Source: Haloferax litoreum (lineage in GTDB: Archaea > Halobacteriota > Halobacteria > Halobacteriales > Haloferacaceae). Taken from it: a DNA stretch of 64,000 nt. A program made the translations under genes and the position numbers. The notes below the pieces were generated by a model. It ran no database searches. It had not been told where the DNA came from and was given only the letters and a program-made list of their open reading frames with translations. Below, in pieces: positions 48,966 through 56,233 of the stretch; positions within the stretch are counted from its first letter, which is position 1; every line of letters begins with the position of its first letter. The stretch spans positions 2,604,001 to 2,668,000 of the forward strand of contig NZ_WKJO01000001.1 in NCBI RefSeq assembly GCF_009674605.1, given 5' to 3'.

Positions 48966-50267
48966 TCAGGTCGAGTCTGCAGTTACTGACAACTTCGCCG
49001 CCTTCGCCCGCGCCTTCTCGACGATTTCAGGGCGTGCCTCGAATTCGAGGTGGACTTGTTCGCCCTCGTACTCTTCGGTCTCGACGTGGGCGTGGTCGTA
49101 GAGCCACGAGACGAGACTCATCGTGTCGTCGGCCATCGGGAGCAGGAGGCGTTCACGTTCCCACGCCGGTAGTTCGCGCTCGACGCGTTCGGTCAACTCG
49201 GAGATGTTCTCGCCGGTCAGTCCCGAGACGGCGACGGGGTTCGGCGCGAGTGCCGAGAGCGCGGCGCGCTTTTCCTCCAGTTCCTCGTCGTCCACCTTGT
49301 CCATCTTGTTGAACACGGTGACGATGGGTGCCTCGTTGCGCTCGTAGAGCGTGTCGTGGCTCGTGATGAGTTTCTCGCGCATCTCCTCGACAGGTTCCGA
49401 TGCGTCGACCACGAGGAGGACGAGGTCGGCGCGATACACCGAGTCGAGCGTCGACTTGAACGACTCGACCAGCCAGTGGGGCAAGTCGGAGACGAACCCG
49501 ACGGTGTCGGTGAGGAGCACGTCGTGTTTGCCCGTCTCGGCCCGGCGCGTCGTCGTCCCGAGCGTCGTGAACAACTTGTCCTGCGACTCGGCGGTCGGGT
49601 CGAGGTCGGGGTGCAAGTCGTCGTTCTGGCCGACTTCGAGGTCGGCGGCGAGTCGCTGCATCAACGTCGACTTCCCGGCGTTCGTGTAGCCCGCGAGGGC
49701 GACGAGGTCGAACCCCGATTCGCGGCGCTGTTCGCGTCGGGTCTCTTCCTTGTCGGCGATGGCGTCGAGTTCGTTCTTGATGCGCGAAATCTGCGCTTTG
49801 ATGTCGCGTTCGCGACTCTCGTCGTACTCCCCGAGACCCATGAATCCGGGGCGCTCGTCACGCTTTGCGAGCGAGGCTTTCGCCTCGGCGCGCGGAAGTT
49901 CGTAGCGTAACTCGGCGAGTTCGACCTGTAACTGCGCTTTGCGGGTATTGGCCCGCTGACCGAATATCTCGAGAATGAGCGTGAAGCGGTCGATGACTTC
50001 GACGTCCGATGGGAGTTTCTGGGCGATGTTGTACGTCTGGTACGGGCCCAATCGGTTGTCGAAGATGACAGCTTTCGCGTCTTCGCGGGCGACGAGCGCC
50101 GCTAACTCTCCGACCTTCCCTTCACCGAAGTGGTAGGCCGCGTCCTCCTCGCGGGTCTGCGAGAGGTGTCCGACGACCTCGTACCCCGCCGCGCGGGCGA
50201 GGTCCGTTATCTCGGTGAGTTCGGCGTCTCCGCGGTCGACGCGCTTCGCGACGATGACGCGCGTCAT
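48966..50267 (-). CDS. hflX: GTPase HflX
   Basis: 433 residues. An N-terminal HflX domain (about 1-185, with FDNRLGPYQTYNIAQKL and FGQRANTRKAQLQVELAELRYELPR) is followed by a G domain: LAGYTNAGKSTLMQ (G1, about 202-215), DTVGFVSDLPHWLVESF (G3) and NKMDKVD (G4). HflX binds the large ribosomal subunit and splits stalled or stressed ribosomes. Its stop lies 6 bases from the convergent moaC stop. The promoter is in the 239-base gap upstream, which also may hold a small RNA. Confidence 0.93.
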   Translation of the reverse strand: MTRVIVAKRVDRGDAELTEITDLARAAGYEVVGHLSQTREEDAAYHFGEGKVGELAALVAREDAKAVIFDNRLGPYQTYNIAQKLPSDVEVIDRFTLILEIFGQRANTRKAQLQVELAELRYELPRAEAKASLAKRDERPGFMGLGEYDESRERDIKAQISRIKNELDAIADKEETRREQRRESGFDLVALAGYTNAGKSTLMQRLAADLEVGQNDDLHPDLDPTAESQDKLFTTLGTTTRRAETGKHDVLLTDTVGFVSDLPHWLVESFKSTLDSVYRADLVLLVVDASEPVEEMREKLITSHDTLYERNEAPIVTVFNKMDKVDDEELEEKRAALSALAPNPVAVSGLTGENISELTERVERELPAWERERLLLPMADDTMSLVSWLYDHAHVETEEYEGEQVHLEFEARPEIVEKARAKAAKLSVTADST

Positions 50268-50332
50268 CGTCCCACCTCGATTGTGTGGTACGTTGCCTGC
50301 ACTGTGTCACGAGGTACTACTTGCCCGAGACA

Positions 50333-50338
50333 CTTAAG
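50333..50338. promoter_or_regulatory. Palindromic CTTAAG box A candidate in the hflX/FUN14 gap
   Basis: CTTAAG reads the same on both strands. To the left it could serve hflX with a leader of about 40 bases; to the right it would start a transcript near 50364, a few bases before an 18-codon frame at 50367. Confidence 0.35.
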
Positions 50339-50363
50339 CCCCGCTCGGAACTGGTCACGCGGC

Positions 50364-50460
50364 GAGATGGTTTCCCGTCACCTCCGAGTCCATACCGGAC
50401 GTTACGGAGGCGCACTCTTGTAGGTTCCCCGCGGGCGAGGCCGAGTCTCGGTTCTCCAGA
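50364..50460 (+). ncRNA. Candidate structured small RNA between hflX and the FUN14 gene
   Basis: The stretch contains a nested hairpin at 50381-50410: outer arms CCTCCG/CGGAGG and inner arms GTCC/GGAC, with a 5-base loop. An 18-residue frame (50367-50423, MVSRHLRVHTGRYGGALL) runs through it. The box A at 50333 has the right spacing. No T-run end is seen, so the 3' limit is a guess. Confidence 0.22.
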
Positions 50461-50476
50461 CAGTCCCCCACAAATG

Positions 50477-50484
50477 ACTTATAC
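50477..50484 (+). promoter_or_regulatory. Box A of the FUN14-family gene
   Basis: ACTTATAC centred 26 bases before the ATG at 50507, a leaderless arrangement. Confidence 0.6.
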
Positions 50485-50506
50485 GAACGGGCAGGATGTT
50501 CGGCGT

Positions 50507-50836
50507 ATGGACCCCTTGCAACTAAGCTTGGACCCGCAACAACTCGGCATCGAGTTCGGGAGTGGGGCCGTCATCGGTGGCATCATCGGATTTGCCGCCA
50601 AGAAGGTGGCGAAGCTCATCGCCGTCATCGTCGGTCTCGAACTCGCGGTGTTCAAGTTCCTCGAATCGCGCGGCATCCTCACAGTCGACTGGGAGCGTCT
50701 CACCGGCGGACTGGTGAAAGTGACGCAGGACGCGGCGACCGGCGCGCCGCCGGACTGGATATCGACGATTCTCTCTACGCTCTCCATCTCCGCCGGGTTC
50801 TCCGGTGGGTTCCTCGTCGGATTCAAGAAAGGATAA
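50507..50836 (+). CDS. FUN14-family membrane protein
   Basis: 109 residues from ATG 50507; the long upstream frame is not coding. The N-terminus MDPLQLSLDPQQLGIEFGSG is followed by three weak helices (AVIGGIIGFAAKKVAKLIAVIVGLELAVFKFL, then a loop, then LSISAGFSGGFLVGFKKG), which is the FUN14 pattern with a glycine-rich first helix. The family is a membrane protein of unknown function in archaea. It is convergent with the SBDS gene. Confidence 0.85.
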   Translation: MDPLQLSLDPQQLGIEFGSGAVIGGIIGFAAKKVAKLIAVIVGLELAVFKFLESRGILTVDWERLTGGLVKVTQDAATGAPPDWISTILSTLSISAGFSGGFLVGFKKG

Positions 50837-50887
50837 TCGCAGGGTGACAGCGTTCGACCGCTGTCGAATCGGTCGTCTTCGACGACC

Positions 50888-51604
50888 TCAGAGGTCGTCT
50901 TCGTCTTTGACGATTCGCGTCTCTGCGGTCCCGCTGGTGATGTTGTTCACCTTGTCGTAGAAGTCGTTCTGCATCCCGGCGGGGAACGTGATGACGCCGA
51001 CCCACGACCCATCGTTTTGCCACTCCTCGCGTTCGAGTTCGCCGTAGCTTCGAATCTGCGCCTGTCCGCTCCCAGCGTACTCAGCAGGTAACTGGACAGC
51101 GATGGTGACTTCGGCGAACTTGATGGGCAAGACCGGGCGGAGCGCTTCGAGTGCGTCGTCGACCTGCGATTCGACCGGTTCCATCGGGTCGATTTTGAAC
51201 CCGGCCTCTTCGAGCGCGCGCTCGATGCGTTCCGGCGGGTGCGGCGAGTCGTTCATCTGCGGGTTGACCGCGTTACGGGCGATGCGGTTGATGAGCGACT
51301 TGCGCTTCTGTTCTTGCATCTCGCGGCGCTGCTCGGCCGTAATCTGAATCTCTCCTTGCTTGACGACCTCGGGGATAATCTCCATCGGATCGGTCGTTCC
51401 GAACACCTTTTCGAGGTCGTTCTCGGCGGGGCGGTCGCCACGCGAGGCGTCTTCGAACACGTCCTCGGCGGCGATGACATCTTCGAGGTCACCGTCGAAC
51501 TCGTCTCGCTTGATGGCCAGTGCTGCGTCGGGGTCGATGAGTACCTCGAAGCGCGCGCCGTGAGATTCCAGGCGGGCGGTGACTGCCTCGTCGAGTGAAA
51601 TCAT
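50888..51604 (-). CDS. Ribosome maturation factor SBDS
   Basis: 238 residues, the family's usual size. [29 protein letters not shown] starts the FYSH domain; the middle helical domain has [29 protein letters not shown], and the C-terminal domain ends with [20 protein letters not shown]. Archaeal SBDS releases aIF6 from the large ribosomal subunit during maturation. No proteasome or exosome gene, its frequent neighbours, is in the window. It is divergent from the NifU-like gene, 126 bases away. Confidence 0.94.
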   Translation of the reverse strand: MISLDEAVTARLESHGARFEVLIDPDAALAIKRDEFDGDLEDVIAAEDVFEDASRGDRPAENDLEKVFGTTDPMEIIPEVVKQGEIQITAEQRREMQEQKRKSLINRIARNAVNPQMNDSPHPPERIERALEEAGFKIDPMEPVESQVDDALEALRPVLPIKFAEVTIAVQLPAEYAGSGQAQIRSYGELEREEWQNDGSWVGVITFPAGMQNDFYDKVNNITSGTAETRIVKDEDDL

Positions 51605-51698
51605 AGGTTCCGATACTCTCTCCGTGGTAAAAAGCCCTCGCCGACCGAGTGCCTGCAGTGTCGTCTGCCGAAATCAGTCGTTTCACGGACCGAAGAAA

Positions 51699-51707
51699 CC
51701 GTTATGC
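51699..51707 (+). promoter_or_regulatory. Box A candidate of the NifU-like gene
   Basis: CCGTTATGC centred about 28 bases before the ATG at 51731; it deviates from the consensus. Confidence 0.35.
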
Positions 51708-51730
51708 TCGCCCGACCCCCACGATGCAGT

Positions 51731-52045
51731 ATGAGTTCGCAAGCCTCCGAGAAGTCACTCGAAGAACGCATCGAGTTGTTCATGCGCCGCAACTTCCCGC
51801 AGATTCAGATGCACGGTGGGAGCGCCGGCATCGAAGCAATCGACAAAGAGACGGGCGAAGTCTGGATTTCGCTCACTGGCGCGTGTTCCGGGTGCGGTAT
51901 CTCGCCCATGACGATTCAGGCGCTCAAGTCGCGCATGGTCGTGGAGTTCGACGAAATCGACGCCGTCCACGCCTCGACCGGCGGATTCTACGACGACGAA
52001 CCGGGCGCGGGATTCGAACCCGACGTGTCCGACGCACCGTTCTAA
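51731..52045 (+). CDS. NifU C-terminal-domain protein (Fe-S scaffold or carrier)
   Basis: 104 residues from ATG 51731; an upstream in-frame ATG would translate promoter DNA. FPQIQMHGGSAGIEAIDKE leads to GACSGCGISPMT, whose C52 and C55 form the cluster-binding CxxC of Nfu proteins. It likely carries or transfers 4Fe-4S clusters to apoproteins, of which the window encodes several (XPD-type helicase, possible DUF5787). The last 25 residues are acidic and not part of the fold. Confidence 0.9.
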   Translation: MSSQASEKSLEERIELFMRRNFPQIQMHGGSAGIEAIDKETGEVWISLTGACSGCGISPMTIQALKSRMVVEFDEIDAVHASTGGFYDDEPGAGFEPDVSDAPF

Positions 52046-52169
52046 CTCCGATTTCTCTCTCGTTGTCTCTCTCCTTCGCGTTCGAGTCTTCAGTCTCGAC
52101 TGACACTGGGAGCGGTCGCTCACGCCGTGCGATACGCGCTGGGAACCGAGACGCGCGAGAAGAGAGCGC

Positions 52170-52505
52170 TTACGCGAGTCGTTCGACGACGTCGACTAAG
52201 TCGTCCTTGCTCTGGACGCCGATGACCTGGTGGGCCTTCTCGCCGTTCGCGTAGAACTGGAGCGTGGGGACGCTACGAATCTGCTGGTCGCGGGCGAGTT
52301 CCTGCAGTTCGTCGATGTCGACTTTCGCTACGACGGCGCTCGTCTCCTCGGCAATCTCTGCGACAGTGGGTTCGAGCATCTTGCACGGCCCACACCACTC
52401 GGCGTGGTAGTCGACGAGGACGACGTCGTTGTTCGCGATGAGTTCGTCGAGGTGGTCCGCACTCTCGACGTGGATGGGAGCGTTAGTCGATTCGGGTGTA
52501 CTCAT
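52170..52505 (-). CDS. Thioredoxin
   Basis: 111 residues from ATG 52505; the upstream frame has no match. Classical thioredoxin: VVLVDYHAEWCGPCKMLEP with active-site C38 and C41, VDIDELQELARDQQIRSVPTLQFYANGE with the cis-proline after RSV, and VQSKDDLVDVVERLA as the last helix. It reduces protein disulfides in the cytosol, using a thioredoxin reductase not in the window. It is convergent with the NifU-like gene. Confidence 0.93.
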   Translation of the reverse strand: MSTPESTNAPIHVESADHLDELIANNDVVLVDYHAEWCGPCKMLEPTVAEIAEETSAVVAKVDIDELQELARDQQIRSVPTLQFYANGEKAHQVIGVQSKDDLVDVVERLA

Positions 52506-52602
52506 GCAGAATCTTATCGGCGCGACACTCTTACTCGTTGCGCCCGTTTGCGCGGGGTCGCACGACCGCGAAACAGTGGGTTCGACGGCCTGAGTGCCGC
52601 CG

Positions 52603-53262
52603 TTAGAACCTGTACCACAGTAACACGCCGTCGTCGACTCGCTCGACCGACTGGAGCGACAGACGAGGGAAGTCCTCGACGAACCCGTCGCCGTCGGCGA
52701 GGGTGGGTGCGTCGCGGCCACCGATAATCATCGACCCGACGTAGAGTGTGAGTTCGTCCACGAGAGCATCGTCGAACAGCGAGAAGATGACTTCGCCGCC
52801 GCCTTCGACCATCACGCGCTCGACGCCGCGCGATTCGAGGACGCCGAATGCCTCCGGGAACGAGACGCGGCCCTCGCCGGCGACGACGACGACTGCGCCT
52901 GCGTCTTCGAGCGCCGTACATCGGTCTTCGGGAGCATCCTCGGAGACGAGGACGTACGTCGTCGCTACGTCGTCGAGGATTCGGGCATCAGTCGGCGTCC
53001 GGGCGCGTGAGTCGGCGACGACTCTGGCAGGGTGTGGTTCCTCACCGCGCGACTCGCGGGCAGAGACGAGTGACGAATCGTCGAGCGTGAGATGCGGGTC
53101 GTCGGCGAGGACGGTGCCGACGCCGACGAGGACGGCGTCGGATGCCGCGCGAATCTCGTCCACGCGGGCGAAGTCGTCGACGCCGCTAATCCTCACCTGC
53201 TCGCGGCGACGCGACGAGAGTTTTCCGTCTGCGCTCGTGGCGGCGTTCACGTGGACGTGCAT
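52603..53262 (-). CDS. Diaminohydroxyphosphoribosylamino-pyrimidine reductase (archaeal RED)
   Basis: 219 residues. It starts MHVHVNAATSADGKLSSRRRE, the N-terminus of RibD-C/RIB7-type reductases, and holds DAVLVGVGTVLADDPHLT, PARVVADSRARTPTDARIL and GVERVMVEGGGEVIFSLFDDALVDEL, which bind NADPH and substrate. It reduces the ribosylamino side chain to ribitylamino in riboflavin (and coenzyme F420 precursor) synthesis. Stand-alone, as in most archaea, without a deaminase domain. Confidence 0.91.
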   Translation of the reverse strand: MHVHVNAATSADGKLSSRRREQVRISGVDDFARVDEIRAASDAVLVGVGTVLADDPHLTLDDSSLVSARESRGEEPHPARVVADSRARTPTDARILDDVATTYVLVSEDAPEDRCTALEDAGAVVVVAGEGRVSFPEAFGVLESRGVERVMVEGGGEVIFSLFDDALVDELTLYVGSMIIGGRDAPTLADGDGFVEDFPRLSLQSVERVDDGVLLWYRF

Positions 53263-53333
53263 ACCCGACGGTCGGTGGGGCGGTGAAAACGCCTTTCGGT
53301 GAGACGTGTCGAGCGGGATTCACTCGGACAGGA

Positions 53334-53342
53334 ATTAAATAG
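53334..53342 (+). promoter_or_regulatory. Box A of the glycosyltransferase gene
   Basis: ATTAAATAG about 30 bases before the ATG at 53368. Confidence 0.55.
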
Positions 53343-53367
53343 GGTTGTGTGGTAGATTGTGCCATCA

Positions 53368-54438
53368 ATGAAACCGAAGGTCCTCATGCTGGGTTGGGGC
53401 TTCCCGCCGAACGTCAGCGGTGGTCTCGACACACACGTCGGCGAGATGTTCGAGCGACTCGAAGACCGGGACGACGTCGACATCGAACTCGTCCTCCCCG
53501 CCGAGTACGCGCCCGAACGAGAGGGCATCGTCGGTGTCCCGACGGGCGAGGGAGACATCATCACGCGAATCGGCCGGTTGGGAACGACGTTCGCCGAACG
53601 TGCCGCGGACGCCGATATCGTCCACACGCACGACTGGTTCGGTTACGGTCCCGGGTCGCGCGCGAAGTCGAACAACGAGGACGTCGAGTGGGTGACGACG
53701 TTCCACTCACTCTCGTCGGACCGTAACATCGACCCGCCGCAGCGTGAAGTCGAAACCGAACGCCGCATCGCCGAACGTTGTGACCACCTGCTCGCAGTGA
53801 GCAACCTCCTCGCCGGGAAGGTCAAAGAAGAGTACGGCGGCGACTGTCACGTCATCTACAACGGCTTTTCGGAGTGCGAGACGACCGGCCGCGACATCAA
53901 AGCAGAACTCGACATCGACGGGAAGATGCTCTTCTTCGTCGGGCGACACACCGACCAGAAAGGCATCTCACACCTCGTCTACGCGCTGGAGAAACTGGAC
54001 CGCGAGGACGTGACGCTCGTCATGGGCGGGTCGGGACACCTCACGGACCAACTCAGGCGATTCGCGGAACTGCTCGGCGTCGAAGACCGAATCGAGTGGG
54101 CGGGCTACGTCCCAGAAGAGGAACTCGGCGACTACTACGCCTCTGCGGACCTCTTCGTCTCTCCGTCGCTCTCTGAACCGTTCGGTATCACCATCGTCGA
54201 GGCACTCTCGACCGGCACCCGTGTCGTCGCCACCGAGAGTGGCGCGGCGGAGGTGCTCCCGGAAGATTGCGTCATCGAGGTGGAACCTGACTCGCGTTCC
54301 ATCGCCGACGGCATCGAGTACGGTCTCTCACTCGAAGGCGAACCAGAGTACGAACCGTACACGTGGGACCGCGTCGTCGACGAGACAGTCGCGTACTACC
54401 ACCAGATTCTGGACGCAGGCGAAGAAGACGAAGAATAA
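53368..54438 (+). CDS. GT4-family glycosyltransferase
   Basis: 356 residues from ATG 53368; a GTG nine bases upstream is in frame. The N-terminal Rossmann domain has LMLGWGFPPNVSGGLDTHVGEM and DIVHTHDWFG; the C-terminal domain has LFFVGRHTDQKGISHLVYAL and the donor-site ExxxxxxxE in EPFGITIVEALSTGTRVVATE. This resembles archaeal glycogen-synthase-like GT4 enzymes that transfer a sugar from a nucleotide donor with retention. The acceptor is unknown. It ends with a short acidic tail (AGEEDEE). Confidence 0.88.
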   Translation: MKPKVLMLGWGFPPNVSGGLDTHVGEMFERLEDRDDVDIELVLPAEYAPEREGIVGVPTGEGDIITRIGRLGTTFAERAADADIVHTHDWFGYGPGSRAKSNNEDVEWVTTFHSLSSDRNIDPPQREVETERRIAERCDHLLAVSNLLAGKVKEEYGGDCHVIYNGFSECETTGRDIKAELDIDGKMLFFVGRHTDQKGISHLVYALEKLDREDVTLVMGGSGHLTDQLRRFAELLGVEDRIEWAGYVPEEELGDYYASADLFVSPSLSEPFGITIVEALSTGTRVVATESGAAEVLPEDCVIEVEPDSRSIADGIEYGLSLEGEPEYEPYTWDRVVDETVAYYHQILDAGEEDEE

Positions 54439-54468
54439 GTCGCGGTCGAATTCGGGGCCTCGCTTTCG

Positions 54469-54837
54469 TTATCGGAGCAATCGGAGGTCGGTCACCGGTT
54501 CGGGGTGTCGAATCCGGTAGCCATCGCGGGTCGGAACCATCCCTTCGCGAGGCATCGTGCCGCGTGCAGACTGATACGGCGAGTCGTCGGTCTGGACCGA
54601 CTGGTACGGAGAGTCGTACGCCGTCTGGTACGGACTATCCGAGCGCTGGTACGGACTGTCGTCCGACTGGCCGGCGTCGAACCCTTCCGGCGGGAGATAG
54701 ATTCGCTCGCCCGACGCCGAGCGGACGACGACTGCGGTGTCCTTGTCGCCTTCCATCAGAATCGTCGTCCACCCGTCTTCGATGGTCACGGAGAAGGAGA
54801 CGTCCTCCTCTGTCTCGGGCGTTTCGTCGTTCGTCAT
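54469..54837 (-). CDS. DSPYQ-repeat protein
   Basis: 122 residues from ATG 54837; the frame upstream is not family-like. An acidic start is followed by a beta-rich part (SFSVTIEDGWTTILMEGDKD, TAVVVRSASGERIYLPPEGF) and then four copies of DSPYQ (residues 60-89), and a C-terminus GYRIRHPEPVTDLRLLR. I recall a haloarchaeal family of this sort but not its name. The repeats suggest a disordered protein-binding linker. It is divergent from the RPA1 gene with 115 bases between, so co-regulation is possible. Function unknown. Confidence 0.72.
   Translation of the reverse strand: MTNDETPETEEDVSFSVTIEDGWTTILMEGDKDTAVVVRSASGERIYLPPEGFDAGQSDDSPYQRSDSPYQTAYDSPYQSVQTDDSPYQSARGTMPREGMVPTRDGYRIRHPEPVTDLRLLR
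54571..54660 (-). repeat. DNA encoding four DSPYQ repeats
   Basis: Five-codon units at 54571-54585, 54601-54615, 54625-54639 and 54646-54660, with spacers of 15, 9 and 6 bases. CTGGTACGGA recurs in the last three. Confidence 0.75.
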
Positions 54838-54920
54838 ACGTCTCCAACTGACACGCGTACACTTAGTGATTCGCCCACGGTACCCGACTCGGTGGTGGGG
54901 TCTCACCCCCGCCGGCAATC

Positions 54921-54929
54921 CTTTTTATC
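54921..54929 (+). promoter_or_regulatory. Box A of the RPA operon
   Basis: CTTTTTATC centred 28 bases before the ATG at 54953; leaderless transcription is likely. Confidence 0.6.
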
Positions 54930-54952
54930 CGAAGGGGGCGAATGCCTCATCG

Positions 54953-56233
54953 ATGGAAATCGACCACCATGCCGAGGAGCTTGCCTCCGCCCTCGGTGTC
55001 GACAAAGAGGAGGTCAAATCCGACCTGCAGAACCTCTTGCAGTACAGCGTCCCACTGGACGAAGCCAAACAGAGCGTCCGCCGGAAGCACGGCGGTGGCT
55101 CCTCTGGAAGCGACGCACCGCCGTCGTCCAAGCGCATCGCCGATATCGGCCCGGACGACGGGAACGTGACGGTGTCGGCCCGCGTCCTCACCGTCGGGAC
55201 GCGGTCTATCGTCTATCAGGGTGACGAACAGACCATTCGTGAGGGAGAACTCGCCGACGAATCGGGTGTCATCTCCTACACGGCGTGGCAGGACTTCGGC
55301 CTCGAACCCGGCGACTCGGTCACTATCGGGAACGCCGGCGTCCGCGAGTGGGACGGGAAACCCGAACTCAACATCGGCGCGGCATCGACTGTCGGCGTCG
55401 AATCCGAGACGGTCGAGACGCCGTACGACGACCGAATCGGTGGCCACGCGAACCTCATCGACTTACAGGCCGGTGACCGCGGGCGTGTCGTGGACGTTCG
55501 CGTCCTCGAAGTCGAATCACGGACAATCAGCGGCCGTGACGGTGAGACGACTATCCTCTCGGGCGTCCTCGCCGACGAGACGGGTCGTTTGCCCTTCACC
55601 GACTGGATGCCTCGCCCGGACATCGAAGAAGGCGCCAACGTCCGCCTCTCGGACGTGTACGTCCGCGAGTTCCGCGGCGTCCCGCAGGTGAATCTCTCCG
55701 AGTTCACGACGCTCGACGTCCTCGACGAACCGGTCTCCGTCACCGACTCCGCGCCCCGACTCAAGATTGGCGAGGCAGTCGACGCCGGCGGGATGTTCGA
55801 CGTGGAAATTCTCGGGAACGTCCTCGAAGTGCGCGACGGGTCCGGCCTCATCGAGCGCTGCCCCGACTGTGGGCGCGTCGTTCAGAACGGCCAGTGCCGC
55901 CAGCACGGAGAGGTCGACGGCGAAGACGACATGCGCGTGAAGGCGATTCTCGACGACGGCACCGGGACACTGACCGCGATTCTCGACCACGACCTGACGA
56001 CCGACGTCTACGGTGGCACGATGGAAGACGCGATGGCCGCCGCCCGCGAGGCGATGGACAAGGAAGTCGTCGCCGACGACATCGCGTCGAAACTCGTCGG
56101 CCGGGAGTACCGCGTCCGCGGCAACCTCTCGGTAGACGAGTACGGTGCGAACCTCGAAGCCGACGAGTTCGAAGAGAGCGACGACGACCCGGCCGACCGT
56201 GCGACGGCCCTCCTGACGGAGGTGCGCGCATGA
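54953..56233 (+). CDS. rpa1: Replication protein A, RPA1-type ssDNA-binding protein
   Basis: 426 residues from ATG 54953. A short N-terminal helical part (MEIDHHAEELASALGVDKEEV) is followed by three OB folds (about 65-160, 180-280, 290-400), as repeats of VSARVLTVGTRSI, VVDVRVLEVESRTI and FDVEILGNVLEVRDG show. A zinc finger RCPDCGRVVQNGQCRQHG sits in the third OB region. It binds single-stranded DNA in replication and repair. In Haloferax volcanii RPA1 is encoded with RPAP1 and RPE, the same order seen here; the rpap1 start overlaps this stop by 4 bases. Confidence 0.93.
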   Translation: MEIDHHAEELASALGVDKEEVKSDLQNLLQYSVPLDEAKQSVRRKHGGGSSGSDAPPSSKRIADIGPDDGNVTVSARVLTVGTRSIVYQGDEQTIREGELADESGVISYTAWQDFGLEPGDSVTIGNAGVREWDGKPELNIGAASTVGVESETVETPYDDRIGGHANLIDLQAGDRGRVVDVRVLEVESRTISGRDGETTILSGVLADETGRLPFTDWMPRPDIEEGANVRLSDVYVREFRGVPQVNLSEFTTLDVLDEPVSVTDSAPRLKIGEAVDAGGMFDVEILGNVLEVRDGSGLIERCPDCGRVVQNGQCRQHGEVDGEDDMRVKAILDDGTGTLTAILDHDLTTDVYGGTMEDAMAAAREAMDKEVVADDIASKLVGREYRVRGNLSVDEYGANLEADEFEESDDDPADRATALLTEVRA

